A stretch of 64,000 nt of DNA from an uncultured Eubacteriales bacterium (GCA_934636435.1 CAKUAQ010000001.1:1-64000), one strand, 5' to 3'. Numbered from the stretch's first letter, positions 1 to 9,896 are shown. Numbers and translations are program-made. The notes: generated by a model not told the origin, from the sequence alone.

Positions 1-601
1 CGAGAGATCGGTGCCCGTTTCGGGCTGAGTAAGGAGCAAATAAAAGGTCTCGTCAAGCGCCAAAACCGCAAACAGCGGCCGATCGCCAACGGCTATGTTC
101 CGCAACCGAAGGGTCGGCCGCGCAAGCGTTTTCGCGGAAAATATCCGCTCGGACTCATGTGCCGTATGTTCGAGGTTTCCCGCAGCGGCTACTATGCCTG
201 GCGAAAACGGCAGGGCAAGCCAGCCAGAGATCAATGGTTTATTGATCGGATCATCGACTGCCAACAGTGCTGTAAACAAACCTATGGCTGCCGCCGTGTT
301 CGCCGATGGGCTGATACTCCGCAGCGCCCAAGGTTCACCATACACATCCCAAGCATATTTTGACCTAAACCAAGAATACCACATGCAGCCGTCGATGTCC
401 GGCCCCGGATGTCCCTATGACAATGCTGCGATGGAAAACTTTTTCGGAACGCTGAAAACGGAGTGCCTGTACCGGAGAAGGTTTTCGTGCCGGACCGAAG
501 TCGAACAGGCGGTGGCGGAGTCTGTGCAATTCTACAACTACGAGCGGATCAATCTGAAAAACGGCCTCACCCCGTTTGAAATCCGGAGCAAGGCCGTGTA
601 A
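1..601 (+). pseudogene. IS3-family (IS150-like) transposase remnant
   Basis: The frame entering from the left edge reads an OrfA-type helix-turn-helix end, then the start of an OrfB transposase (LGLMCRMFEVSRSGYYAWR, near 148-204) and reaches QTYGCRRVRRW near 309. It then jumps to another frame carrying the OrfB C-terminus (GSPYTSQAYFDL, AAMENFFGTLKTE, FYNYERINLKNGLTPFE), ending at the TAA at 599-601. The roughly 150 residues that should lie between these blocks, including the first catalytic Asp, are missing, and the usual HSDQG motif reads RSAQG, so the second catalytic Asp is also lost. This is a decayed insertion sequence with an internal deletion plus frameshift and cannot be active. The left part of the element lies outside the window; no clear right terminal inverted repeat was recognised. 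Confidence 0.9.
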
Positions 602-997
602 TTCGCCGCTATTCTGCGACTGGGGGCTTTTTTCTTTGTCCGCCCGCCGGGGAGGGTCCTGCCGACACCGACTGAAAGCGGCCCCGCCAGCCGGAACGGT
701 CGGCGCTTTTTTGCGTGCACGCAGACGCAGCTGCCCTGCAAAAGCAGAGCCTGCCGGAGAAGAAATCGTCGATTATTGCTTTCCGACGGAGAAAGATCGC
801 CGGTGGGCAGCCATCATAAATTGCTGCGGGAGGGACGGAGGATCGACCGTCAATTATTGCGCCGATGGGATCGGCGCTTTTTTCTACTTTGTTCAAAAAG
901 TGCCGCTCGTTTTTGGAATAATAAGGCAATAGTGGCGCAAAACACATCCAAAAATTGCAAACATGTATGCAAAAATTGCTGTTTCTCGGCGTTTCAA
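602..997. other. intergenic region, no gene recognised
   Basis: No credible coding region is seen here. Two similar segments end in GGCGCTTTTTT (about 700-711 and 873-883), both preceded by imperfect or perfect G/C-rich stems, which suggests duplicated terminator-like DNA left by the transposon remnant. Near 951-979 the motif AAAATTGC occurs twice 20 bases apart, just upstream of the araC promoter. Confidence 0.5.
859..883 (+). terminator. intrinsic terminator downstream of the IS remnant
   Basis: GCGCCGAT (859-866), loop GGG, ATCGGCGC (870-877) is a perfect 8-bp inverted repeat followed directly by six T. It would isolate the araC gene from upstream transcription. Confidence 0.7.
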
Positions 998-1026
998 TTG
1001 CGATGCCTTTTAAGACATGATATGCT
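998..1026 (+). promoter_or_regulatory. sigma-A-type promoter of the araC-type gene
   Basis: TTGCGA (998-1003), 17-base spacer, TATGCT (1021-1026). Just upstream, AAAATTGC repeats at 951 and 971 could be regulator sites. The same -10 (TATGCT) is used 1.2 kb further on at the promoter of the large operon. Confidence 0.55.
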
Positions 1027-1118
1027 AATCGTGCGCACGGAGACCGGTAGAAAACCCAAAAGCAAAGTGGAATAATTGATATGAGATTCGGCGACAGCGG
1101 GCGAAAGGGGGGAGCCTT

Positions 1119-2099
1119 TTGAGCGAAACCAACGCTTTTATGGATTATAAAAACATATACGATCTCTTTTTTGGTCAGCTGAGTCTGGATAACACCCCGA
1201 AAAGCAAGCGTAAGGATACGATCCCGGAGATCGGCGTGATGAAGGAGATGCTCATCGAGGACGCCTGGAGGGATGTGCCGTTTTCGCTGGTGGCGGCGGG
1301 ATATTATGAGGTGGGCGACCGCCATGTGACCGACCGCAGCGATGTGGACTCCTTCGAGGTGATTGACACGGTGGCGGGGCGGGGCATCATCAGCATCAGC
1401 GGACGGGAATTTGAATGCCTGCCCAATACGGTGCTGCTGCTGGACTGCCGGGTGCACCACACCTTCCGGGTCAAAAAAGGGGAGACCTGGACCTATAAGC
1501 ACCTGCATTTTCTGGCCAACGATTCCGCTCGGTGCGTGGCGGAGAAGGCGTCGATGATCCTGACAAAGGATATGGGGATCATCAACGACCGGTTTGACGA
1601 CATACTGAATGAGCTGCACAGCGTCAAGACCTCCACCCATTATCTGCTGAGCAACTGGATCTCCGATATTCTGACCCGCATCATCTGCTATGAATTCAAA
1701 AGCTCCTTCACCGACCCTCAGGAAAAGCTGGTGAACCGGGCGGTGGAGTATATTCAGAACCATTACGGTGAAAAGATCACCGTGCAGCAGCTGGCGGACG
1801 ACGTGTTCATTTCCACCTATCATTTCATCCGGCTGTTCAAAAAATACCACGGCGTGCCGCCGTACAGCTATCTCAACGAATACCGGCTGAAAATGGCCCA
1901 GTATAAGTTCCTGCAAAAGAAGCACATCAAGGAAGTGGCGGAGGAATGCGGCTTCAGCAGCACCAACAGCTTCACCCGGGCCTTTCAGAAGCGGTTCGGC
2001 GTGCTGCCCAGCAAATACCGGGAGAATGTGGTGGGTCAGCTGCGCAGCGCCGATGCGGACCCCGATCCGGAGGATGAGGAGGATCGCGAGGACACATAA
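1119..2099 (+). CDS. AraC-family transcriptional regulator
   Basis: The 326-residue protein has an N-terminal ligand-binding half with a cupin-like look (about 40-150, including a HHTFRVKKGETW segment) and a C-terminal double helix-turn-helix of the AraC/XylS type at about 207-302 (ITVQQLADDVFISTYHFIRLF, then IKEVAEECGFSS and FTRAFQKRFGVLPSKYR). It ends in an unusual acidic tail (DADPDPEDEEDRED). The start is a TTG at 1119, chosen because AAAGGGGGGAG lies 6-14 bases upstream and no ATG fits. It sits immediately upstream of, and in the same direction as, a 22-kb glycan-utilisation operon, so it is probably the sugar-responsive activator of that operon; the inducer cannot be told from sequence. 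Confidence 0.93.
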   Translation: MSETNAFMDYKNIYDLFFGQLSLDNTPKSKRKDTIPEIGVMKEMLIEDAWRDVPFSLVAAGYYEVGDRHVTDRSDVDSFEVIDTVAGRGIISISGREFECLPNTVLLLDCRVHHTFRVKKGETWTYKHLHFLANDSARCVAEKASMILTKDMGIINDRFDDILNELHSVKTSTHYLLSNWISDILTRIICYEFKSSFTDPQEKLVNRAVEYIQNHYGEKITVQQLADDVFISTYHFIRLFKKYHGVPPYSYLNEYRLKMAQYKFLQKKHIKEVAEECGFSSTNSFTRAFQKRFGVLPSKYRENVVGQLRSADADPDPEDEEDREDT

Positions 2100-2132
2100 G
2101 GCGCCTTCAAAGCGCAATTATTGAGGGAAGAT

Positions 2133-2199
2133 AGCAATTTTTTACAATTCGTCCGCGCGATTTGAACGCTTTGCCGGAAAAATAGCTAAAAATTTTGCT
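2133..2199 (+). promoter_or_regulatory. candidate regulator-binding repeats upstream of the large operon
   Basis: The motif AAAAATTGCT occurs inverted at 2133-2143 (AGCAATTTTTT) and in a near-palindromic form at 2184-2199 (AGCTAAAAATTTTGCT). The same motif occurs directly at 951 and 970 in front of araC. The shared position before both promoters fits an AraC-type operator, but this is inference from repetition only. Confidence 0.4.
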
Positions 2200-2237
2200 G
2201 TGCTGTGTACAATAATTGCGGATAGCCGTCGAATCTA

Positions 2238-2266
2238 TCGACAGGAACCGGGGAAATTGCTATGCT
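2238..2266 (+). promoter_or_regulatory. promoter of the glycan-utilisation operon
   Basis: TCGACA (2238-2243, one mismatch to consensus), 17-base spacer, TATGCT (2261-2266). The first gene of the operon begins about 80 bases downstream, and the A/T-rich repeats at 2133-2199 lie directly upstream, as expected for an activator-dependent promoter. Confidence 0.55.
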
Positions 2267-2348
2267 TTAATCGTAAGCCGCCGGAGCGGGCGGCCGGGAG
2301 CCTTTCGATCAACATACCGCCATCGAACGGATGCGGAGAATGGAGCGA

Positions 2349-5300
2349 ATGATGAAACAGAAAGTATTGGCTATGGTTTGCAGTATCGCCCTGCTGGCAG
2401 CGGTCTGGTGTCCCGGAGTGCCGTTTGTTTCCGCGGCGGAAAAGGGCACGCCGGTGACGCTTTCGGACGGCTCCGAATGGCTGATGCTCACCGACACGGA
2501 GCAGAATACGCTGGATACCGACGGGGAGGGGCGGTATGCCCTGCACACGACGGCGGCGAATGCCGACGGCTCTGCCTTTGAGCTGATCTCCCGCCGGACC
2601 TACCCGCTGTCCAGCGGGTATCTCATGCGTTGCCGGGAGGCCTCCTATGCCGAAACCTATTTCGGTCTGACCACGGCTTACTCCTACGATCTGAATGACG
2701 AGAATTCCATCCGATTTTGCCGGGTGAACGGTTATAACGGAAACGAGAATACCGTCGCCGTCAAGGTACTCTATAAAGGCAGGTACGAGGTGGTGTTCTC
2801 CAAGTTTGGGTATACCCGTGACCGGTATTCCAAGATCACGGTGGTGAAGGAGAACGGCAGTTATTATCTATCTTGGAACGGCAATGTGCTCAACGGCGCG
2901 GGCTGTGCGGAGGAGATCGCCGAGGCCTGCAGGCTGGAGAACCATTTCTCCCGGGAGTTGCTGGAGCGGGACGCATTCTTCCATTTCTATGCCGGATGCA
3001 CCAAGCTGCTGACGGCGGATGCGTTTAACCTGCAGATGGAAAAATCCTATAACGACGGCTTCCTGACCGCTTCTCTGGACGGATACGGCAACGATGCCAA
3101 CAATTCCGCCACTATGGTGAAGGCAAATGCCGTTTCCGGCGTTGCCGATACGGAGACGGGCGCGTATACGGTCAGCCTGCGGGATGCGGGCAGCTCGTCC
3201 ATTGCGCCGATGGTGCCCGTCACCACCCTCGACGAGGAGGGAAACAGCCCGGAATTCCATATGGAATGCTACATAAAGAATCACAATACAGCGGGGCAGC
3301 AGTGGTTCGGCATCACTCTATCCGCCGATCCCACCTTCTCCGACGGTACGGAAAAGACCTTCTATTATGTGCAGCTGGCGAACATGGGCGGCGTGCATTG
3401 CGGCTATTTTGACGGCAGCACATGGAAAACCTATTTCGGCACCAACAATAACCTGTTCAATAACAACGACCCGGCGGATTCTCAGAAAACCTATTATTTC
3501 GGCAGGGCGGACGACAAGGTATATCTGTATGTGTATGGCGCCGGACTGATCTCCAAGGCGGCGGCATTCAAGATTGACGATTTCTCCGCTTTTGCCGGCA
3601 AGCCGGTGTATGCGCGTTTCCATAACCGCAGCGTGACGGCGGGCGCCACCACCTCGGTGACGTTGAAGCCCTCTGCTGCGGCGGAGATCTCCGGGCGGCT
3701 GGCGCACCTGAACGGACTGCTGGAGCAGCAGCCTGCCACTCTGGAGGAGGGCGAGGAAATTCTGGCGGCCTACGATACTGATCCCTATCGGTATGCGGTG
3801 TCGGCGGAGAAGATCGCCGCCGCGGAGTCTGTCCGGCTGTTTGTGCTGGAAAAGCGGCAGGAGGCACTGAAGAAAGCCATCAAGGCGCTGAAAGCGCAGA
3901 TCGATGCGCTGCCGACGCCTCAGGAGGTCACCGCCGCCTATAAGGATGCCATCAAGGCGGCATACACCGCCTATATCGCGCTGGGGGATAACCGGGGCGC
4001 GCTGGATGCCGCCTATGCGGAGAAGCTGGAGCAGGTCATCGCCGCTCTGACGGCGGTGGACGAGGAGTTTGCCGCCTTGCGGAGAACCGCCGACGAGTTC
4101 TATGACCGGGTGAAAGCGGTGGGCGCTCCGGCGGATATCACGCTGGATAATTTCGAGGAAAAGAGCGCCGCCGTGACCGAGCTGCGCGCGACATATAACG
4201 GCATGGAGGATTTCCAGCTGTATATTGTGGATCAGGCGGCGGTGGAGCTGCTGTCCGCTCTGGAGGAGCGGGTGGCGGCGCTGAAGCCCGCCTATGCGGT
4301 GGCGCAGGCCATAGAGCAGCTGCCTCAGCCGGCGGATATCGCCTATACGGACGAAGCGGCGGTGGTGGCGGCGCGCCGGGCGTATAACGACCTGACGGAC
4401 AAATCCGTGATCGCTCCGGCGCTGCCGGAAAAGCTGCAGGCGTGCGAGGCGGCGGTGGATGCCGATAAGCTGCGCGCGCTGGATTGGTACAGCGCCAGCT
4501 ACGGGGTGGAATACACCGGCAGTCTGGAGGAAGCCTACCGTTTTGCCGATACCCGGGATAAGCTCACGGGGGATGTATATACCACCACCACCGGGACCTT
4601 TGATGCGGCGGCAAACGCCCTCTACTGGATGGGCATGGGCTGCGGCTCCGGCCAGTTCGCATTCATGGGGCTGACCGCCGAAACGAAAAAGGCCGGACTG
4701 ACCGGCAAGGCAGCGGATACGGTCTCGTTTATTCTGCGCCCCACCAGCTCCAGCTTGCTTGTAACTTTCTTTGACAAGGCGGGGGAGAGCGAGCAGGTAG
4801 CTAAGGTGCCCGGATTCGATTTCGGTGCGCTGCACCGCTTTGCGTTCACTCAGCAGGACGGTCACTGGTATCTGGTGATCGACGGGCAGGTGTGCGACGG
4901 ATACAGCTACGCCCGTCTGGACAGCTTTATGGAGCAGTACGGCGCCGCGGCCCACTTCTTTATCGGCGGGCGCAACGGCTTTGCTGCCTCCAATGTGACC
5001 ATTCTGGATAAGAATGCCTCCACGGCGAAGAACGGCTGGGATTTCTCGGTGCCTTACGGCTGCACGGCGGATACCGGCACCGGCAGCGCGAATCTGAAGA
5101 TGCCGGCGGGCACCCAGGCGGTGCACCAGACGAAGCTGGAGAATCTCCGGAACTGGTCGGTGAATATCAACCTCAACGTGGCACAGAAGGGTAGCGTCAC
5201 CTATGTGGGCTTCCTCAAGGATAAGACGCCCACCGGCAACAGCAGCAGCGACCCGGACAACGGTATCGTGCTGAAGCTGTTTAACCGTCCGGCGGCGGGG

Positions 5301-5966
5301 GATAACCGCACCCACATTCTGTTGACGATGGACGGCAAGACCATGACCTACGGCGCCTGGGAGCCGGCCATCGTGGATGCGGATTATTTCACCCTGTCGG
5401 TGGTGAAGGCCAGCGACGGCCACTATTATTTGCAGATCAGCTGGACCAGCGGCAAGGTGATGGTGAAATTCGACCGCACCAACGCGCTGTACCGCCATCT
5501 GCTGGCGGATTCTCTGGTGGAGAACGGGGCGTATTTCACCGTCACCACCAACTATGCCAGCGAGGTGGATCTGGAATTTGTCTATGAGGAAAAGCAGGAC
5601 GTGTTTGAGGATACGGCGGCGGCGACCGCATTCATTCTGGAGCTGGAGAAGAATCTGCCGGCGCTGAAAAAGCTGGATAAAGCCGCCTATCAGAAAATGT
5701 ACGAGCTGTGGGAGCAGCTGGATTTCAGCAGCAGGAACAACGTCGCCGGCGATCTGCTGGACGATGAGCTGGCGTATAACGCGCTGACGGTGATCAAGAA
5801 TTTCCGGAATCAGAGCTTTGAGCGATACGTGTATAAGAGATCCCAGCAGGTGCTGAATAAGGCGGAGCTGGAGGCGCTCCTGCAGGAGTGCGAGGACGAT
5901 ACCGAGGGGCAGTATGAGGTCTCCTATGAGGACGGCCACATCATCTTCTCCAATATCCGGAATTGA
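2349..5966 (+). CDS. large secreted protein with repeated beta-sandwich and helical modules
   Basis: About 1205 residues with a signal peptide (MMKQKVLAMV..., cleavage near VSAAEKG). After it comes a module of about 190 residues that contains VTLSDGSEWL, KENGSYYLSWNG and ends in LENHFSREL. The module recurs in looser form near residues 720-880 and is shared with the protein at 27281-30469. Residues about 450-720 are Ala/Glu-rich helical repeats of the kind found between domains of clostridial surface proteins (VAQAIEQLPQPADIAY..., AAYKDAIKAAYTAY). No catalytic motif, LPXTG or membrane anchor is seen. The fold suggests a concanavalin-like or sugar-binding adhesin; function unproven. Starts at 2349 or 2352 rather than 2331 because the signal peptide fits there. 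It is the first gene after the promoter at 2238. Confidence 0.8.
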   Translation: MMKQKVLAMVCSIALLAAVWCPGVPFVSAAEKGTPVTLSDGSEWLMLTDTEQNTLDTDGEGRYALHTTAANADGSAFELISRRTYPLSSGYLMRCREASYAETYFGLTTAYSYDLNDENSIRFCRVNGYNGNENTVAVKVLYKGRYEVVFSKFGYTRDRYSKITVVKENGSYYLSWNGNVLNGAGCAEEIAEACRLENHFSRELLERDAFFHFYAGCTKLLTADAFNLQMEKSYNDGFLTASLDGYGNDANNSATMVKANAVSGVADTETGAYTVSLRDAGSSSIAPMVPVTTLDEEGNSPEFHMECYIKNHNTAGQQWFGITLSADPTFSDGTEKTFYYVQLANMGGVHCGYFDGSTWKTYFGTNNNLFNNNDPADSQKTYYFGRADDKVYLYVYGAGLISKAAAFKIDDFSAFAGKPVYARFHNRSVTAGATTSVTLKPSAAAEISGRLAHLNGLLEQQPATLEEGEEILAAYDTDPYRYAVSAEKIAAAESVRLFVLEKRQEALKKAIKALKAQIDALPTPQEVTAAYKDAIKAAYTAYIALGDNRGALDAAYAEKLEQVIAALTAVDEEFAALRRTADEFYDRVKAVGAPADITLDNFEEKSAAVTELRATYNGMEDFQLYIVDQAAVELLSALEERVAALKPAYAVAQAIEQLPQPADIAYTDEAAVVAARRAYNDLTDKSVIAPALPEKLQACEAAVDADKLRALDWYSASYGVEYTGSLEEAYRFADTRDKLTGDVYTTTTGTFDAAANALYWMGMGCGSGQFAFMGLTAETKKAGLTGKAADTVSFILRPTSSSLLVTFFDKAGESEQVAKVPGFDFGALHRFAFTQQDGHWYLVIDGQVCDGYSYARLDSFMEQYGAAAHFFIGGRNGFAASNVTILDKNASTAKNGWDFSVPYGCTADTGTGSANLKMPAGTQAVHQTKLENLRNWSVNINLNVAQKGSVTYVGFLKDKTPTGNSSSDPDNGIVLKLFNRPAAGDNRTHILLTMDGKTMTYGAWEPAIVDADYFTLSVVKASDGHYYLQISWTSGKVMVKFDRTNALYRHLLADSLVENGAYFTVTTNYASEVDLEFVYEEKQDVFEDTAAATAFILELEKNLPALKKLDKAAYQKMYELWEQLDFSSRNNVAGDLLDDELAYNALTVIKNFRNQSFERYVYKRSQQVLNKAELEALLQECEDDTEGQYEVSYEDGHIIFSNIRN

Positions 5967-5994
5967 CCGCGGCATACACACGGAGGTAAGGTTG

Positions 5995-8919
5995 GTGCGA
6001 AGCGTGGTACATACACATTTTCGGCGGGCGGCCGCGGCGGCCGCGCTGGCGGTCTGCTGTCTGGGGAGCGCCGTTTGCCCGGCTTTGGCATCCGGGCTGA
6101 CGCTCTCCGAGCAGCTGGCCGGGAATAACGATTACGGCGTGAGCTTTGAATATAGCCGCACCGATACCTACGGGAAGCTGCTGGAGGAATATCGGGTGAA
6201 CGGCTATGAGGACGCCGCCGAGGCGGATACCGTGGCGATCGCCGCCCGGGATTACACGCAGGTGGCGGGGACGGTGACGGCGGCGGAGGATGCCCGGGAA
6301 CCGGATGCCATTTTGCTGAGTGACGCCGTGGATACGGTGGAATGGACCTTCACCGCCCCCCGGTCGGCGCTCTATTGCATCCGGCTGCGGTATGTCAACA
6401 CCGGCACGTCGGTGAATGCCGCCAGCCGGGCGCTGATGCTGGACGGGAAATACCCCTTTGCCGATGCGGAGAATGTCAGCTTTCCCCGGTATTTCCGGGA
6501 CGAGGGTGCGCCGGTGGAGAATAACCTGGGCGATGAGATTGCCGCCGACCCGGCGGAGATTGCGGAATGGCAGTGGTATACCGTGACCGACAGCGACGCG
6601 CTGTACGATGCGCCGCTGAAATTCTATCTGGAGGCGGGACGGCACACCCTGTCGCTGGGGTATATCAGCGGGGATGTGTATTTGTCCCGGATCGAGGTCT
6701 GCGCCCCGCAGCAGCTGCCCACATACAGCGCCGTGCAGGAGCTGTATGCCCGGCAGGGGTATACGGCGGGGGAGGGCCGCGTGCATTTTGAGGCGGAGTC
6801 GGTGGAGCATACGCTGATGAAGAACGGCTCCACCATGGCGGCCGACTCCAACGGCGACCCCTCCTGCACCCCCTACCGATACGGCAAAGCCACCGTCAAT
6901 GTGTTCGGCGGCACCACCTGGCAGGCGCCCAACAGTGAGGTGACCTACCGCTTCTCGGTGGAGCAGGACGGTCTGTACGCCATTGCGCTGCGGGTGCTGA
7001 TGAACTATCGGGACGGCATTCCCTCCTATCGGCGCATTGCCGTGGACGGCGCGGTGCCCTTTCAGGAGCTTGCAGCCTATAAATTCCGGTATGGCGCAGA
7101 GTTCCGTACCGAGGTGCTGGCGGATGCGCAGGGCGCGCCCTATTATGTGTATCTCACGAAGGGGGAGCACACCCTGTCGCTGGCGGTGACCCAGGGCGAG
7201 CTGCGCTCGCTGGAAACGCTTATGACCGCCGACGAGGCCATGCTGTCGGAGCTGCTGCTGAAGATCAAAATGATCATCGGGCAGAGCCCCGACACCAACT
7301 ATGACTATGAGCTGGAAAAGCAGATCCCGGATCTGACGGACACGCTGGATACGCTGATGGCGGATATGCGCACCTGCATGGAGCAGCTGGAAACGGTCAG
7401 CGGCCGGCGGATGTCCAAGTATTATCAGCTCAAGAGCTTTATCAGTCAGCTGAATAACGTTCGCCGGGACCCCTTTGTGATTCCGGCGAAGATATCCTCG
7501 CTGAATGAGATTCTCACCTCCTACGGCTCCTGGTCCACAGAGATGACCATGCATCCGCTGATTCTGGACTGGGTGGAAATCCTGTCCGACCCGGCTGCGG
7601 CTACGGTCCGGAAATCCAGCTGGGCGGCGCGGCTGTGGGCGGGCACGGTGAATTTCGCCCAGTCCTTTGTGAAGGATTATAACAACATTTCCGTTTCGGC
7701 GGCGGGCAATGTAGAAATTCGCTCGAAGATCTCCGTCTGGTCTGCCCGGGGCACCAAATGGTGCTCCATCATGAAGCAGATGATCGACTCGGATTTCACC
7801 GCCGGGACCGGCATCGGCGTGGACCTCAATGTGCTGCCCGCCGGACAGCTCAATGCGGGCGGCGCCAATGCGCTGCTGCTGTCTATGACCTCCGGCAAGG
7901 CGCCGGACGTGGCCACCGGTGTGTCCAGCAGCTCCATCGGCGAATTCGCCATGCGCAATGCTTTGACGGATGTGTCCGGCTTTGCGGATTTTTCGCAGGT
8001 GGCGGAGCGGTTCAATCCGAGCTATTTCACGGCGCTGCGGTATAACGGCCATACCTTTGCGCTGCCGGAGACCCAGAATATCGCCGTGATGGTGTACCGC
8101 AAGGATATCTTTTCGCAGCTGAAGCTGTCCCTGCCCAATACTTGGGATGAGCTGTATGACAAGGTGATCCCGGTGCTGAACCAGAACAATATGCAGTTCT
8201 ATATGCCGCTGGCGGTGACGAGCTTTGATATGTTCCTGTATCAGCACGGCGGCAGCTATTATGACGCGTCTCTGCAATACACGGCGCTGGATTCCGCCGA
8301 GGCCTACAACGCTATGCTGGAATACACCAATCTGTATCTCCTATACGGTGTGCCCAAGTCCGCCAGCTTCTATAACCGTTTCCGCAACGGCGAAATGCCC
8401 ATCGGCGTGGTGGACTACAACGTGTATATGCAGATCAAATCCGTGGCGGGCGACCTGAACGGCAAATGGGGCGTGGCCCCCATCCCGGGGTGTCGGCAGG
8501 CGGACGGCAGCGTAAACCGCGCCCATTCCTCCCTGACGGCGGAGTGTCTGATGATCATTGACCAGTCCACCCATCAGGACGAGGCGTGGGAATTCCTCAA
8601 GTGGTGGACGGATGCCGCCACCCAGACGGATTATGCCAACCGGGTGGAGACCCAGATCGGCAAGAGCGCCCGGTGGAATACGGCGACGACCGAGGCATTC
8701 CAGAGCCTTTCCTGGGAAAAGAACGAGAAGAGCGAGATCGTCGGCTCGGCGGACGCCGCGGTGGTGCCCCCGGTGGTGCTGGGCGGCTACTATACCTCCC
8801 GCCATATTCTCAATGCCTATAACCGGATTCTCATGTCCAACGAAAATGTGCGCACCTCCATGGAGACCGCCGTGGAGGACATCAACCGGGAGCTGAAGCG
8901 CCGGCGGGAGAGCGCATGA
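5995..8919 (+). CDS. extracellular solute-binding protein (family 1) with N-terminal carbohydrate-binding modules
   Basis: About 974 residues. A Sec signal peptide (FRRAAAAAALAVCCLGSA) without a clear lipobox is followed by two beta-rich modules of CBM6/CBM35 type (about 40-240 and 255-400; both contain a Y-x-I/L-R-L/V strand and an end like GRHTLSLGY or GEHTLSLAV), a helical linker, and from about residue 578 a complete MalE-like binding protein (APDVATG, NTWDELYDKVIPVL, NRFRNGEMPIGVVDYN, WEFLKWWTDAATQ). The start is the GTG at 5995, seven bases after GGAGGT at 5982-5987. The next two genes are its permeases. The fused architecture suggests binding of a polymer or long oligosaccharide at the surface before import. 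Confidence 0.88.
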   Translation: MRSVVHTHFRRAAAAAALAVCCLGSAVCPALASGLTLSEQLAGNNDYGVSFEYSRTDTYGKLLEEYRVNGYEDAAEADTVAIAARDYTQVAGTVTAAEDAREPDAILLSDAVDTVEWTFTAPRSALYCIRLRYVNTGTSVNAASRALMLDGKYPFADAENVSFPRYFRDEGAPVENNLGDEIAADPAEIAEWQWYTVTDSDALYDAPLKFYLEAGRHTLSLGYISGDVYLSRIEVCAPQQLPTYSAVQELYARQGYTAGEGRVHFEAESVEHTLMKNGSTMAADSNGDPSCTPYRYGKATVNVFGGTTWQAPNSEVTYRFSVEQDGLYAIALRVLMNYRDGIPSYRRIAVDGAVPFQELAAYKFRYGAEFRTEVLADAQGAPYYVYLTKGEHTLSLAVTQGELRSLETLMTADEAMLSELLLKIKMIIGQSPDTNYDYELEKQIPDLTDTLDTLMADMRTCMEQLETVSGRRMSKYYQLKSFISQLNNVRRDPFVIPAKISSLNEILTSYGSWSTEMTMHPLILDWVEILSDPAAATVRKSSWAARLWAGTVNFAQSFVKDYNNISVSAAGNVEIRSKISVWSARGTKWCSIMKQMIDSDFTAGTGIGVDLNVLPAGQLNAGGANALLLSMTSGKAPDVATGVSSSSIGEFAMRNALTDVSGFADFSQVAERFNPSYFTALRYNGHTFALPETQNIAVMVYRKDIFSQLKLSLPNTWDELYDKVIPVLNQNNMQFYMPLAVTSFDMFLYQHGGSYYDASLQYTALDSAEAYNAMLEYTNLYLLYGVPKSASFYNRFRNGEMPIGVVDYNVYMQIKSVAGDLNGKWGVAPIPGCRQADGSVNRAHSSLTAECLMIIDQSTHQDEAWEFLKWWTDAATQTDYANRVETQIGKSARWNTATTEAFQSLSWEKNEKSEIVGSADAAVVPPVVLGGYYTSRHILNAYNRILMSNENVRTSMETAVEDINRELKRRRESA

Positions 8920-8960
8920 CCGCCTGCGAAAACCCAAAGAAAAGCAAGGAGCATCGGCAG

Positions 8961-9884
8961 ATGAAGACAGCTTTACAAAAACTTTTCAAGATCGGCCAGC
9001 CGATGAGCGCTTACCGGAACACCCGGGTGGGCTACCTGTTTTTGGCTCCGTTTCTCGCCCTGTTTGTGGTGTTCACGCTCATACCGGTGCTGGTGGGTAT
9101 CGGGCTGAGCTTCACCGATTACAACATGATCGAAGCCCCCGCCTTTGTGGGGCTGAGCAATTTTCGTATTCTGATCCTGGATGACAAGGAGTTTTTGATC
9201 GCCCTGCGCAACACCTTCCTGTTCGCTTTTATTTCCGGACCGATCTCGCTGCTGATGTCCTTTGTGCTGGCGTGGGTGATCAACCAGCTGCGCATCACCC
9301 GCCAGTTCTTTGCGCTGGCCATTTATGCCCCCTCCATCGTCAGCGGCACCGCCATTTCGGTGGTCTGGCTGTACTTTTTCTCGGGGGATTCCTACGGTCT
9401 GATCAACAGCTTTCTGACCAATCTGGGGCTGATCTCCTCCCCCATCCAGTGGACGACCGACCCCAAGTATATTCTGGGTGTGGTGATCTTTATTTCCGTG
9501 TGGATGGGCATGGGCACCGGCTTTCTGACCTTTTTGTCGGCCTTCCGGAACCTGTCCCCGGATCAGCATGAGGCGGCCATGATCGACGGCATCCGCTCCT
9601 CCACGCAGGAGCTGTTCTATATCGTGCTGCCCAACATGAAGCCTCAGCTGCTGTTCGCAGCCATCAACAGTACGGTCGCCGCTTTCGGCGTATTCGATAT
9701 TGCGGTGGCCATTGCCGGGTTCCCCAGCCCCAACTATGCGGCGCATACCATCGTCGGACACCTGTATGATTTTGCATTTATCCGGTTTGAAATGGGGTAT
9801 GCATCCGCGATTGCGGTGATCCTGTTCTTCATTACATTCTTCATGGGCAAAATTCTCCGAAAGCTGTTTTCGGAGAACGGATAA
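8961..9884 (+). CDS. carbohydrate ABC transporter permease, MalF/UgpA type
   Basis: About 307 residues with six predicted membrane segments (first: VGYLFLAPFLALFVVF) and the ABC-permease EAA loop near 204 (HEAAMIDGIRSSTQELFYIVLP). The start at 8961 is preferred because AAGGAG lies nine bases upstream; an in-frame ATG at 8916 overlaps the upstream stop as ATGA and is an alternative. It pairs with the MalG-type permease that follows and with the binding protein before it. No ATPase gene is present, so a shared MsmX/MsmK-type ATPase encoded elsewhere is expected. Confidence 0.93.
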   Translation: MKTALQKLFKIGQPMSAYRNTRVGYLFLAPFLALFVVFTLIPVLVGIGLSFTDYNMIEAPAFVGLSNFRILILDDKEFLIALRNTFLFAFISGPISLLMSFVLAWVINQLRITRQFFALAIYAPSIVSGTAISVVWLYFFSGDSYGLINSFLTNLGLISSPIQWTTDPKYILGVVIFISVWMGMGTGFLTFLSAFRNLSPDQHEAAMIDGIRSSTQELFYIVLPNMKPQLLFAAINSTVAAFGVFDIAVAIAGFPSPNYAAHTIVGHLYDFAFIRFEMGYASAIAVILFFITFFMGKILRKLFSENG

Positions 9885-9896
9885 GGGGGGAATACT

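Noticed and set aside
95..601. Intact 168-residue protein at the left end
   Set aside because: Its first 70 residues are out of frame with the transposase, and only the C-terminal half matches OrfB; it is part of a deleted IS3-family element.
609..2117. About 500-codon open frame antisense to the AraC gene
   Set aside because: It runs through the terminator at 859 and the araC promoter and has no family resemblance; it is a shadow of GC-rich coding DNA.
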